Positions 22,681-33,791 of a DNA stretch of 64,000 nt are shown here, piece after piece. The DNA is taken from assembly GCA_964019425.1 (NCBI GenBank), contig OZ025843.1:310001-374000 (forward strand), in the 5' to 3' direction. Each line of letters starts with the position of its first letter. The stretch's first letter is position 1. The position numbers and the translations under genes were made by a program. Source of the stretch: Flectonema sp. DT1601. Taxonomy: Eukaryota; Euglenozoa; Diplonemea; Diplonemida; Diplonemidae. A model generated the notes under the pieces. The model had not been told where the DNA came from. It was given only the letters and a program-made list of their open reading frames with translations, and ran no database searches.

Positions 22681-23609
22681 TTAATAATTCCAGTAAGTTC
22701 TTGTTGAGCGTGTGTCATTACATTGGATCGAAAAACCCTCTCTTGTATTGGTCACCTTCTTGGATTCGTCAGTCTCTTTGTCAGGTTCTTTCGTTTCCTC
22801 AATCAAAGTTTCACAGTTGACAGAAGTACCTGCAATCCATCTAAGGCGGATGTCTGGGATCTTATGCAGTTTAAAAACCTCATATAAGTACGGCACTGCG
22901 CCAGTGATTTTTGGAAATTTGAGTTCCTTTTTGTTTTCATTAACCCGTCTGTTAAAACATTTTCTACTTGTTCGTAACTTTCCATTTCATTTTTCAATAG
23001 CTCACAATAATAAGCTTCGCACATTACTGCGCAATCATGTCTTGCTTTATCCACTGGGAGGAATACGACATGTTTTTTTAGGTCCTTTAATTCTCTCATA
23101 CACTTTGCTAAAGTTGCATCGTTGGGTAAGGGTTTTAATTGTATTTGTGAAGTGAATTCTTCCTTCAGCCATCTATTTAAGACTTCGGCGTTTGCTTCTC
23201 TGTCGCTTTTAGTTGTCCCAATCATGAATCTCGTTACTTTTTCGGTAAACCAATCAGCTGCTTCATGAAGTTCTTGTGTCATCTCATGTTGTGAACAGTG
23301 AATACGGTAAAGTATTCATAACTTTAGTACCTCTTTTAGTTGATCACTACATTTCAAGGAAGAACAATGTCCTGAAACATGTTTGGTATTACAATTCTCT
23401 TCTTTGTATTGATAACAAGGACATTGTTTATCATTTAGTGGAGGTGATTGTTCTAACTCAATCGTATTTGTGTTAAATATTTTCGATCCTAAAGTTCTGC
23501 TGAGTCCATAGGATGTTTTGGTAGGTAAACCAGAGGGTAGTAACTTCTTATACTTTTCTTTTATGAATACTGCATTAAAGTACATTTTCTTCACACAAGG
23601 GTGCAGCAT
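22681..23609 (-). pseudogene. Penelope/TERT-like RT N-terminal region, copy 3
   Basis: Frames 23316-23609, 22803-23282 and 22681-22896. Same region as the other copies but more broken. Confidence 0.5.
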
Positions 23610-24031
23610 CTTCAGACAAAACCAAAGCTATGAATTTTTCCAATTCTTCCATTTAGCCATAAATTACACCTTTACAATCTTGAGGCTGTGCTTCAAAAGA
23701 GAGTCCACGTTGTTGGCGTGCTGTCCTTAACTTCTTTGAATAGTTCTGTTCAAAGAAGTGTTGTCATTTCAGTGCACTACGGAATCGAGTTATTCAATTT
23801 TGAATTAATCGTGAGCCCTGGGAAACCAAAACCAGGGTATAATGTAATACGGCAGAGTGTAGGTTTCACCTACAAATTACTTGTTGAAATCAACAATTCT
23901 TTGAAAAAAATTCCCTGTGGGGAGACTGTTTGATGATATTTGTAGCTTTGAGCTGAAAATAAAAATGAGAATTAATTCTAAGTGAGAAATACTTAGCAGC
24001 TTTTAGAGAGCTGAAAAGAAAAAGATATTGT

Positions 24032-24713
24032 GTGAGAGAGGACATATCCGTTATGTTGGTCAAACTTATAATACTGCGAGAGATTGAGAAAAACAACATT
24101 AGAGCAATCGCTCAGTACAGGGGAAATGAACTCAGCCATTATACAAATTCATACGTAAAAGAAAATATCCATTATTCTGAAGTAATTAATGAACCCGACT
24201 TCCTGAAAAACAACTGTTTCCTATTCCGTAATATGGCTGACCCAGCAGAGAGGTTTTGGATCAGTCATTTCAAACCGCATTATAATATACTGGGAAAGAA
24301 GAAAGTACAAAATAACAAAAAAGCATCCATACGAACGAAAGTCCCGACGGAAAAGATAAAGAGAAGAAGACGGAAAAAGAATACTAACGAACCCCCTTCA
24401 AATTGGACGAAAGTAAATAATGGTCGGGTGATCATCCTGATGTCACCCAAAGTTTCGCCTATTCTATGGCTTAATGAAACAACTACAGCATTTATGTAAT
24501 CTTGAAGCACTTAATGTTGAAGTTATTAAAGACTGGTCTTTCACAAGAATTTCACGAATGTTTCACTGGATCCGAAGATTTGCAAGTCACGAAGTGAAAG
24601 AAAATAATAAAATGCAAGCAATCATTGTAGCACTCAACGAGGCTCTTAAAATTAAAAGAGAAAGAAAAAAGAATCGTGTGGTCGATTGCCATCCATGGAA
24701 AAATTCTAAGTGA
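24032..24713 (+). pseudogene. GIY-YIG endonuclease remains, copy 4
   Basis: Same region as at 12699-13381, with further decay. Confidence 0.5.
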
Positions 24714-24763
24714 AAAACACTTAGCAGAAACACTTTGTAGCTTTTCATAAGTTGATAGGAAAA

Positions 24764-24995
24764 TAAAATAAAATAAAATAAAATAAAATAAAATAAAATA
24801 AAATAAAATAAAATAAAATAAAATAAAATAAAATAAAATAAAATAAAATAAAATAAAATAAAATAAAATAAAATAAAATAAAATAAAATAAAATAAAATA
24901 AAATAAAATAAAATAAAATAAAATAAAATAAAATAAAATAAAATAAAATAAAATAAAATAAAATAAAATAAAATAAAATAAAATAAAATAAAATA
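24764..24995. repeat. Expanded (TAAAA)n microsatellite
   Basis: About 45 perfect pentamers where sister cassettes have three or four. Being a period of five, it opens long Phe/Ile/Leu/Tyr frames on the minus strand that are not genes. Confidence 0.95.
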
Positions 24996-26040
24996 AGAAC
25001 AGATAAATAGTAATAATACCAAAACCCCTAAAACCCCTGGGCAGCAAGAAGGAAAGCAGTTTAGTACTTCTGGGTGTTTGGCATCACCCCCCATAGTGAG
25101 CAAGTACAACAGGTAGCATTGGTAGTCTGTTGATCCTGAGTGATCCCAGCTACAGTTTTGTTTTTCTTTCTTTTTTTTAGAAGAAGATCAGGACATCCAA
25201 GCACTGCTGGATAGTTGCTGAATGCAGGGCCTGCCTGTGGCATTATAATAACAGGCTAAGTCATTTGAAGTTCATAGTTTACCTTAGATTTTATAACTTC
25301 ACATAGGTACTATGAACGATGAGAGATCCAGTGGGATCACTCAGGGTCTTGTAGAGACCGCCAATGTTGTGCGTTGATAGGCAAGGTGACCAACCTTGAC
25401 ATTCTTTCTTTTCTCTCCTGTTGTGACAAACACAAAATACACACACAGCTTACAGGTACTCGCATCTACTGGAACGATATCGATGCTTCTGTTGTCTTCC
25501 CTGGCATTGTTTTCAAAATAACACTTGTTCTCTCCCTGTTATTCAAATTCTCTGCTAAATTTACAACACAATTAAAACAGGTTTGTCTTGCTTTTTTCCC
25601 GGTACCTGCTTTTGCCAAGGGACGATGGAAGCAGATCGATGGAGGTTCAGCAAGTGATGCGATGTACTTGTATGTGTGTTCTTTGTGTATGTTTTCTTCC
25701 GGTGCGAGTAATTTTTTTTTCTTGCTTTGGGCGGTTAACGCTAAAAGAAAGGATTGCCTGCGTCGTGGCCACAAGCGTCGAGGCTAGAGATGAGGAAGAA
25801 GAAAAGGGAACGATCGGCGATATGTACGATTAGATTAGAATTGCAGGTGTTGACTTATACATTGTTTAGATGTATATTCATATCAAGGATAGCCAAGCAT
25901 TGGAAAAGAATTCGTTATCAGCTCCCGATGGTGTCCCAGCTATCAACATCATCATCATTAATGGTATCCTCGATGGGTCCTCATGGTCTCCGAAATCTCC
26001 GCCATGGTGGTGGTGTTTAGAAAATGCCCTGACCGCAACA

Positions 26041-26157
26041 GGGGCACGGTGTAGCGGTACGGTATGGGGGTGGGTACGGTATAGGGGTACGGTGTAGGGG
26101 TACGGCGTAGGGGTACGGTGGAGGGGTACGGTGTAGGAGTACGGTATAGGGGTACGG
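26041..26157. repeat. 13-bp minisatellite, block 7
   Basis: About nine units. Confidence 0.9.
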
Positions 26158-26326
26158 CGCTAACGGAATTCTTTTAGGTTGCAGCCTGTCAGTAAATAAA
26201 CTCGCAGGGCACGGTGTAGGGATAAACTCACGAACTACAACAAATCACACCAGATATATTCAGAATATCAGGTAAGCATCACTCATTTGAAAAGCCTTGC
26301 GACAAGGCACACATTATGCGCGTAGG

Positions 26327-28245
26327 CTAGATCAAGCATCTTCTTCGCACCCACCCCAATTTCTTCAATTTTACAATAACTTCTTTATGCGCTGTGTCTT
26401 CGTTCCCTGTTTTATCCTCCCTTAACAGGTAATACACATGAGACATTCGCCACATTGACACTCTGCTCCCCTTAAGGATCAGAATGGTATCTTCCGGTCC
26501 GCGTTCGAGGAGGTCGTCTCGAGAATCAATTTGATCATAACCTCGTGATAGGTACCCTTGTGGTCCCGCTTGTACGACCTTATCTAAGAAGGTTCTAAAA
26601 CCACTGTTATTCTCCAGAACAAGACGAAGGGTTTTAGTTTCCGACTCATATCTCGAATCGATCTCTGTGTTGGTGTTATTTTCGTTACTGTTGCCATTCA
26701 ACACTGGGCCAATCCCAATTAAACAATACCTTGATCAAATTCCACCCGCCCGCCCCGTGACTTCTCCAGTCCCTTCAACACATCTCCCAGATCACGAAGG
26801 TTGCTCCCGAGCCTGTAGTACCAATCTTCGAGTGCAGCGGTGTAGTTGGGTACATTCTCTCCCAAGGGGACGCTGATGGTGGCCTTTGGTTCCCCGATGA
26901 TGCCATCAAACCGGTTATCATATTTCAGGGCGTACGAGATGGCAAACTCGTCGAGGTTCATGCGGGGAACGTGCACCTTCTTGCAGATGCTCCCGTGCTT
27001 CCTTGTGATGGCATCCGATATTTGTGAGATGCTGGTCTCTACGACAAAGGGGACGATGGGGAAGTCGTAGGTGATCAGCCTGCCGAAGGTGCCGATTTTG
27101 TGCCCGATGTGATTTGCGGTTTTCCAGGTGAAGTCTTCTTCCTCATCGATACCGAGATCAGCGTAGATGACGAGCTGGTTTCCATGCGTTTCGGTACACC
27201 AGGTTGATAAATTCTTCAAGAAATTCATCTTGATGTCAATCTTGTCGGAGTACTTCGATACTTCGAGATGTTCGAGAACTGTCATCATCAACCAATCTTT
27301 GTTCAAAACCGTTCCCGGGGTGATTGTATCTTTGATTGGGATAACGCACTTCATGTTGCATAAAATCTGTTCAAAGAGAGTGGTCTTGCCAGCGGCCTCT
27401 ACACCAACTGCCAGAAGGAATCCTGCCTTGTCTGGATTGCTAGCATCGAACCTCTCAATGTAGTTCTGAATGGTCTCATTGCCCTGTTGCAGAGAGCTGC
27501 GGTCGAACACATCAGCAGGACAGGGAAAGCTTGTCTTGAGCACCTGTGTGGCTGCTCTATTTGCGTTGTCTATTAGTTGTTCTTGCTCAATTTCCACATT
27601 GTTGTGTAGAGTTTTCCGCTGTACCTCCAACCGTTGCTTGTTGGTCTCGGTGTTGTCCTTGCTGTAACCTTTTAGGTCTTCGTTGATACAAAGATTTCTT
27701 GTACTGTGGTCGGTTTGTTGTTTGGTGTAGTCTCTGATGTCCCTGTTATAGTCTCTGTTATCGTTAAGTAACGGATACTGCATGACAGCATAAATGACAC
27801 CAATAACAGCAGGTACTAAAATAATCACCAGAGTCCATATCTTGACTCTCTTCCACCAGGTCTTTGGCTCTTTTGGTTTTTCTTCCTTGCTGCTGTTGGA
27901 TGACTTATCACTGTCGCCATCTGGATTATTAATACCACCACAACTACCATTATTTGGATCACTCATATTCTGTCCCGGCTCACACAACCTGTGGAAATAG
28001 AAATATTTTAAAAATTGCAAGCACAATATCACAACACTCTCCTACCTTTCCTCATCACCCTTCTCACCAACACCATCCCCGAATATCCATGACTTCACAT
28101 TCTCAGCTGCCACCTTGGCTGCAAATGCCGGAGCACTCGCCATGTTAGTTGCCCTGTCTAAAGGATTGAGGTTAAGGGGATTGACAGCATTAATGATATT
28201 GTCCTTGATCAATGCATAATCGGCTGCGTGTTTCTCCTTCCGCAA
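26327..28245 (-). CDS. PLA2-like / TM / P-loop NTPase gene, copy 5
   Basis: NTPase frame 26719-28032, tail 26327-26704, shortened PLA2-like exon 28042-28245 that keeps H-A-A-D-Y but has no HDxxY motif. The stretch corresponding to the 40-nt candidate intron is only about 26 nt here, probably too short to splice, so this copy may not make the full protein. Walker A is intact. Confidence 0.5.
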
Positions 28246-28255
28246 ACACTCTTTG

Positions 28256-28661
28256 TCATCTCCGCAGTGCTTCTCCGCTGCCGAGACTTCGCTTCCGTTT
28301 CGGGACTTGTTGTCGTAGTCGGAGACTGAGAAGTCTTGCCATCATCAGATGTCGTATCGTAGGTTGTTTTCCATTTTGCTGGAAGCTGTTTATGATATGT
28401 AATGCTGCGAAGCTCGCTGTTGAGTCAATATCCCAAACATAAAATACAAGACAAATCACTGACGTCAAAGTAATTGAGAATCAAATGGGGATCGGAAGCG
28501 CTAACCGGCAAATAGTCTGGACGGGTGTGTCGCCTATTCATATTACCGGACACAATCTTAATCTTAGACCATTTGTAACCACATGACCTGTAAGACAAAA
28601 GCAAGCCCGAAATCTCCGCCATGGTGGTGGTGTTTAGAAAATGCCTTGACCGCAACAAGGT
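28256..28661 (-). CDS. Alternative 5' module of gamma cassettes
   Basis: Minus-strand frames (28425-28727 and 28256-28468) include the leader ATG and continue M-A-E-I-S-G-L-L-L-S-Y. TTACAG|GTCATGTGG inside matches the acceptor region of the divergent NTPase paralogue at 49.27 kb. Unrecognised. It replaces the start of the PLA2-like exon in cassettes 7, 10 and 13. Confidence 0.3.
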
Positions 28662-28678
28662 CACGGTGGAGGGTACGG
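28662..28678. repeat. 13-bp minisatellite, block 8 (minimal)
   Basis: About one unit only (cacggtggagggtacgg). The flanking ends are still the standard leader and 3' block. Confidence 0.7.
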
Positions 28679-28840
28679 CGCTAACGGATTTTTTGTTAGG
28701 TTGCAACCTGTCAGAAAATAAACTCACGAACTACAACAAATCACACCAGATATATTCAGAATATCAAGTAAGCATCACTCATTTGAAAAGCCTTGCGACA
28801 AGGCACACATTATGCGCGTAGGCTAGATCAAGCATCTTCT

Positions 28841-29200
28841 TCACACCCACCCCAATTTCTTCAATTTTACAATAACTTCTTTATGCGCTGTGTCTTCGTT
28901 CCCTGTTTTATCCTCCCTTAACAGGTAATACACATGAGACATTCGCCACATTGACACTCTCCTCCCCTTAAGGATCAGAATGGTATCTAAACGTTTGCTT
29001 TGCTCTCGAAAGACTGTGCAATGAGTTTGGTGTGATCTTAAGCCTCGTAAATTAAATTGTCTTCCGGCCTGAAATTCCGTGGCACCACACGCAGTGCAAA
29101 CGAATAATCCCAAACAACTCAAACAAACATCATAATCACAGTCTTTTTGTCTACATTGGAATGCAAGATTAATGAGTGGTTTGCGGCATGTTGCGGTCAC
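28841..29200 (-). CDS. Zinc-finger frame fused to constant tail end, copy 1
   Basis: 119 codons. The N-terminal half has several Cys pairs (C-R-Q-K-D-C, C-L-S-C, C-T-A-C and a closing H-Q-T-H-C), a treble-clef or C2HC-like zinc-binding region. At about 28987 it joins exactly the last ~48 residues of the NTPase tail, with the shared 3' block after it. The fusion point differs from those in alpha and NTPase cassettes. Possible splice sites lie upstream (GTAAGT at about 29232). Function unknown. Confidence 0.45.
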   Translation of the reverse strand: MTATCRKPLINLAFQCRQKDCDYDVCLSCLGLFVCTACGATEFQAGRQFNLRGLRSHQTHCTVFREQSKRLDTILILKGRRVSMWRMSHVYYLLREDKTGNEDTAHKEVIVKLKKLGWV

Positions 29201-29643
29201 AGATGTTACAGTACATATTACTACTTACCTTCGCAAATTTCAGGTTGCGTCTTGCTGGACATAAGTGAAGCTCTTCTCTAAAAATTAGAATGTCTGAATC
29301 TTCTAATAAATTAATAAGTACATCCACAACTAACTCTTCATCAATCGTATTAGAACTTGAGGAAGTAGTTGAGGAAGATGAATCGGAAGAGGTCACAGAT
29401 ACGGTTTCTGAGGTTAAATCTGAGCAACTTGACATTGTTGTAGCTGCTTTCATTTTTGATCTCATCGAAGTACCAGTAATGCAACAGTTCGTAAACATCA
29501 TAATTAACGTTGTCGAAGGTTAAAAGGTTCATAGTGGCACCCGCTTTCGATAGAAGAGTATCAGCGTCGACAAAATTAGGACACATTTTCGCTAGTTCAG
29601 GTACTATTAAATTCATAAAAGCCTCATAATTCCATTGCGACAT
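29169..29643 (-). CDS. Ser/Asp-rich and N-terminal frames, copy 1
   Basis: Two overlapping frames. 29350-29643 starts at an ATG (M-S-Q-W-N-Y-E-A-F-M-N-L) and is followed in another frame by 29169-29501, which has a Ser/Thr/Asp run and then an acidic I-D-E-E-L. Together they may be exons upstream of the zinc-finger frame. Not recognised. Confidence 0.35.
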
Positions 29644-29838
29644 AGTAAATACGGTTCATTGTTTTCCGTGACTTCTCGGTAAGATTGGCATACAGTGCTC
29701 AGAAGTAGTATGGTACGCCATTACACCGGATCGTACCCCAAAAATATGTATCTTGTGTACTGGCTGGGGAAATCCACCGTAAACTTTTTTCCTGCACGCT
29801 ATTAATAGTGATTAGTATTAAAGAACAACCCATTTCAT
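29644..29838. other. Gap between Ser-rich and RT/OTU frames
   Basis: No frame of note. It holds the end of the OTU-region sequence in cassettes 11 and 14, but here that end is altered by an extra piece of about 53 bp near 29830-29885. Confidence 0.4.
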
Positions 29839-31289
29839 CTAAGAAAGCTTGAATATACACGTGATCTGTATATGGATTACTGTTAAGTACATCTTCTGTG
29901 AATTTTCATAATCTGTGTCTACAAAACTTTGGTATTGCTCCTTCTTTAAAGTCAGTCTACGATGTATAACTCTACGTACCCATTCAGCGTTTATGACTCC
30001 ATTTTGACAAATTATTAGTGCCATAGATTCAAAGGAAGAATTACCTGCTGTGTTTACCGAGGGTATTGTTAAGTCCCAGTCCATAGTTTCTAGCAGAGTT
30101 TTCATATCCCGAAACGTAAAATAAGAAACCAACTCGTCCAAATGTCCCAGATTCACCTTGGCATCCGAATTGGTAGGGGATGACAATTTTTGAACTAAGA
30201 CAGCTGTTCTGTCGGTTTCAATTTCATCTTTCTCGATGGGCGGGTACGTTATATAGTTTCTTTCACTAGTCGGGTAGTAATAATCTTTCTTCAAGCCATC
30301 AAGGATCCGGTAGAAAAGATTGATGCATCCTTTATTGACAAAAGGATATTCTTCATAGAATTCGTCACAAAATTCCTTGTAGCCGGTTGATATGTGATGC
30401 TTTTTAAATTTTCTAGTAATCATCCGATAAATTATCCATTCAAACTCTATTAGTAGGTCAGAGAGGTTGTTACAAATCATGCTGGCTCTATACATCGCTC
30501 CTTTAACCATACCTTTGGGTATGGAATCAGGCATCGTGGAGTCTGCATGCACGTACTGTAAAGGTTTGAAGTTCCACTCTTTCCGATGAACGGAGAGACG
30601 AATAAATTTCCTTTTAACTTTCACTTCTTCCCTTGCAATGTCTTCCTCGACCCGTATCCGTGCACCAAGAAACACCACATCATTACTATCTAGGGAGGTC
30701 TCTTTGTAGTCCATCCCGTACATCTTTTGCGGCGGTGGTTTGTCCCCCAGCATAAAAAATCATCAATATAACTTACAGTTAAAGTATGTGACTTCGCAAT
30801 TTCCAGAGTTGACTGTTCTATAAATTTCTTCTCAACTGCATAACAATACAAGTTAGCTAGAAGCGGGGAGGCATTACCACCCATGGGTATCCCTTTTGTT
30901 TGACGGTAGCATTGATGACTACCAATCGGTTGGATTAAAGAATAGTCGATACGCATGTCAATTAGTTTACCAATCATTTCGGAAGTGTATTCCTTTGTGT
31001 TTGCATCAACTCCGTCTGTGAAAAAGAAAGTCTTGGACTTTCCACGCGCTCTGCTATTTCGTCTAATATGTTTCTTACCGGAAAATCTAAAAGCTTCATC
31101 TACTGCTTCTTTGCAATTTCGTTTAAGTACCTCATGCTTCAGGTTGCTGTACATGGTGGTGAAGTCATAAGTTTTGGGTTCAGCGTATTTTAAAAATTCA
31201 GGGTAGTTGGATTTAATCCGTTGTATTGCCTCATCTACTGAGTCGACAATAAAATATTTTCTAACACCAGTGCTTCCTTGTGATGGCAT
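29839..31289 (-). pseudogene. Reverse transcriptase with OTU-like C-terminus, copy 1
   Basis: Frame 30690-31289 carries RT fingers/palm: T-Y-D-F-T-T-M-Y, Q-T-K-G-I-P-M-G-G-N-A-S-P-L and S-Y-I-D-D-F-L (catalytic YIDD). Frame 29839-30753 carries the thumb region (K-G-M-V-K-G-A-M-Y-R...I-C-N-N) and then an OTU cysteine-protease-like segment (D-W-D-L...N-T-A-G-N..F-E-S-M-A). The RT motifs resemble Penelope-like/TERT-related enzymes, and no nuclease is attached. The two frames overlap. Whether that is an expression device or decay cannot be told. Confidence 0.6.
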
Positions 31290-31500
31290 CGTATATTTGT
31301 GAGATGCTGGTCTCTACGACAAAGGGGACGATGGGGAAGTCGCATCCATGACGAGCGTTGCAAGTACTTCAACCTCCGATACTACCGACCGGGTACAAAC
31401 CGGGTTCAGCAAGCGATGCGATGTACTTGTATGTGTGTTCTTTGTGTATGTTTTCTTCCGTTGCGAGTAGTTTTTTTGTTCTTGCTTTTCAGGGAGGGCC
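31270..31500. other. Patchwork of gene scraps
   Basis: Four short pieces in a row: RT start, about 70 bp of the NTPase P-I-V-P-F-V-V-E-T region (-), about 60 bp of the end of the 139-residue frame (+), and the 93-bp T-rich segment seen at 685-777. Repeated in cassettes 11 and 14. Confidence 0.7.
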
Positions 31501-31693
31501 TTAGCCAAAAGCTAACAGTCCAAATCTCACCTGGCAACTTAACCCGATACTTCCCATAACGTCCACCACATGGGCATGACAGGGTATCGGGAACCGTCTC
31601 CAGCTCACCCGTGAAGAGTCTATGCTTTCGGGAAGCCAGGTGTTCCTTCAAGGCATACTTAGAGCAACGACCCCCGCACTCGCAGTCATGCAC
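31500..31693 (-). CDS. Zinc-motif frame, copy 2
   Basis: Same paired C-x-C-G-G product as at 778-981. The open frame here extends further left into the patchwork region (to 31406). Confidence 0.4.
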
Positions 31694-31790
31694 CTCGCGT
31701 CCTTCAGGTCTTGCTCTGTGTTGTAGTCATTTTTTTATTATGCATATATTTTAATTTAAGCACATTTAATAATATTTATTCTTATACGAA

Positions 31791-32210
31791 ATGGAGTTCA
31801 ACAAAAATAATCACAAGCTATCGATCGGAGCGGTCAGACACATGGGCAACAGCACGATCTGTGACATACGCCCGAACGGTAAACAATTGCGATTCACGGA
31901 AAAGAATATACACATACCCCGGGGACTCGAGTTCTCGGTCAGGTTCTTCAGTGGCGCCCACATGAGATCCGTCGACGTCGAACAACTGGGCGGATACAAG
32001 GAACTCCGCATATCGATCCTGAAGGAAATGAAAAAGGTAAAGTGCGAGCTGTACCCGGGAAAGGAATCGGTCGAAGACGTCGAAGTGGACACACTCGCCG
32101 AATCCCATGACGAGCGCTGCAAGTACTTCAACCTCCGATACTACCGACCGGGTACAAACGGTCAGACCAAGAAAGCTCCCGAAGAAGGGCACCATTCCAG
32201 CCGACATTAA
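31791..32210 (+). CDS. Unrecognised 139-residue protein, copy 2
   Basis: Like 1080-1499 with a few substitutions. The continuation present at 1500-1710 is cut here at about 32255 by the cassette leader. Confidence 0.45.
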   Translation: MEFNKNNHKLSIGAVRHMGNSTICDIRPNGKQLRFTEKNIHIPRGLEFSVRFFSGAHMRSVDVEQLGGYKELRISILKEMKKVKCELYPGKESVEDVEVDTLAESHDERCKYFNLRYYRPGTNGQTKKAPEEGHHSSRH

Positions 32211-32306
32211 ATACATCTGCAAGTTCCATCGGGGGGAATATGACAAGAGGAAGCCCGACATCTCCGCCATGGTGGTGGTGTTTAGAAAATGCCCTGACCG
32301 CAACAA

Positions 32307-32430
32307 GGGCACGGTGTAGGGTACGGTGTAGGGGTACGGTGTAGGGGTACGGTGTAGGGGTACGGTGTAGGGGTACGGTGTAGGGGTACGGTATAGGGGT
32401 ACGGTATAGGGGTACGATGTAGGGGTACGG
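32307..32430. repeat. 13-bp minisatellite, block 9
   Basis: About nine units, mostly the consensus form. Confidence 0.9.
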
Positions 32431-33677
32431 CGCTAACGGAACTTTTTTAGGTTGCAGCCTGTCAGTAAATAAACTCGCAGGGCACGGTGTAGGGATAAAC
32501 TCACGAACTACAACAAATCACACCAGATATATTCAGAATATCAAGTAAGCATCACTCATTTGAAAAGCCTTGCGACAAGGCACACATTATGCGCGTAGGC
32601 TACATCAAGTATCTTCTTCACACCCACCCCAATTTCTTCAATTTTACAATAACTTCTTTATGCGCTGTGTCTTCGTTCCCTGTTTTATCCTCCCTTAACA
32701 GGTAATACACATGAGACATTCGCCACATTGACACTCTGCTCCCCTTAAGGATCAGAATGGTATCTTCCGGTCCGCGTTCGAGGAGGTCGTCTCGAGAATC
32801 AATTTCATCATCATCTTGTGATAGGTACCCTTCTGGTCCCGCTTGTACGACCTCATCTAAGAAGGTTCTAAAACCACTGTTATTCTTCAGAACAAGACGA
32901 AAGGTTTTACTACCGTTTTAATACCGCACCTCATACCTCGGTGGGGTCACACTGGCTACTGGCTGTAACAACTATTGGGGAAGGGAACTCCTTAGTTGGA
33001 GTTGATCTTCGTCTAGACTGCATCACCAGCACTACCAAAGCTCACTCCGTTTTGCTTTTAGTAATTTTAACATCTCATTTATTAAGACTGGTGTGCAACC
33101 AGCTACCAACAACGTTATTTGTGGATATGTTGTCCTTTTCTGGGCTCTAAATATGAACCACGCTTATGTATCTGGAAGCGACCTCAACATCCAAGACATA
33201 GTTATCAAGCCCCCACCAGGTTGGTATGCAGAGGTGAATGCACTTCTACAGACGAGTCAACAATCGTTTCGATTCTGGACCGAGACTAATCCTAACAGCC
33301 TTGGTACACAAGACCAGCCTGTAGAACTTTGACCAGTTCAAATGTCGATAATTTAGTATCAGAAAGTCAAAAGAAAAAAGGTCAAAAAAAAAAATTCTTT
33401 TTTTCCGGAATCCGAATTTTGCGAAGTGTTTTCTGTGAATAATTGTACTAAAAAAATTTTGGATATAATAAAGATGGTGGATTTGGCCATTTTTTAGCGA
33501 TTTGGAGACTTTTTATACACCATGATATTTATAGTTACAGTATTTAATTATTTTTTTCTTTTCTATTCTTTTTTGTTTTTTTTTTTATTAACAAAACAGG
33601 GAAGATTCCAAAGCATAGGATCGAACAGCCGAAATCTCCGCCATGGTGGTGTTTAGAAAATGCCCTGATCGCAACAA
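32431..33677 (-). mobile_element. Cassette 9, type alpha
   Basis: Tail domain 32618-32918 (-), 79-residue frame 33093-33332 (+), A/T-rich spacer. A 7-bp difference near 33040 separates it from cassettes 1 and 2. Confidence 0.75.
33093..33332 (+). CDS. 79-residue frame, third copy
   Basis: Same product as at 2703-2942. An overlapping frame starting at an ATG (32941-33150) exists here. Confidence 0.3.
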   Translation: MQPATNNVICGYVVLFWALNMNHAYVSGSDLNIQDIVIKPPPGWYAEVNALLQTSQQSFRFWTETNPNSLGTQDQPVEL

Positions 33678-33791
33678 GGGGGTACGGTGTAGGGGTACGG
33701 TATAGGGGTACGATGTAGGGGTACGGTGTAGGGGTACGGTATAGGGGTACGATGTAGGGGTACGATGTAGGGGTACGGTGTAGGGGTACGG
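33678..33791. repeat. 13-bp minisatellite, block 10
   Basis: About nine units, including several gatgta variants. Confidence 0.9.

Larger units (their letters stand above)
20350..26040 (-). mobile_element. Cassette 6, type beta (5691 bp)
   Basis: Like cassettes 4 and 5, but with a (TAAAA)n expansion at 24764-24995 and more sequence differences in the NTPase gene and tail. Confidence 0.8.
26158..28661 (-). mobile_element. Cassette 7, type gamma (2.5 kb)
   Basis: NTPase gene whose PLA2-like part breaks off at about 28280 and is replaced by another 5' module running to the leader. It marks the switch from beta to the 7.6-kb tandem units. Confidence 0.75.
28679..32306 (-). mobile_element. Cassette 8, type delta (3.6 kb)
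   Basis: A shorter 3' block (about 25 bp missing), a zinc-finger frame fused to the tail end, Ser-rich frames, RT/OTU frames, a mosaic patch, the zinc-motif frame, the 139-residue frame (+) and the leader. Confidence 0.75.

Noticed and set aside
24552-25109. Phe/Ile/Leu/Tyr repeat proteins on the minus strand
   Set aside because: Translation of the (TAAAA)n array in two frames.
28300-28360. Hammerhead ribozyme core (CTGATGA on the minus strand with CGAAAC about 45 nt on)
   Set aside because: The segments between and around the two core strings do not form stems II and III.
28455-28470. TGACGTCA palindrome as a CRE-type promoter site
   Set aside because: A single 8-bp match with no promoter context, inside a possible coding module.
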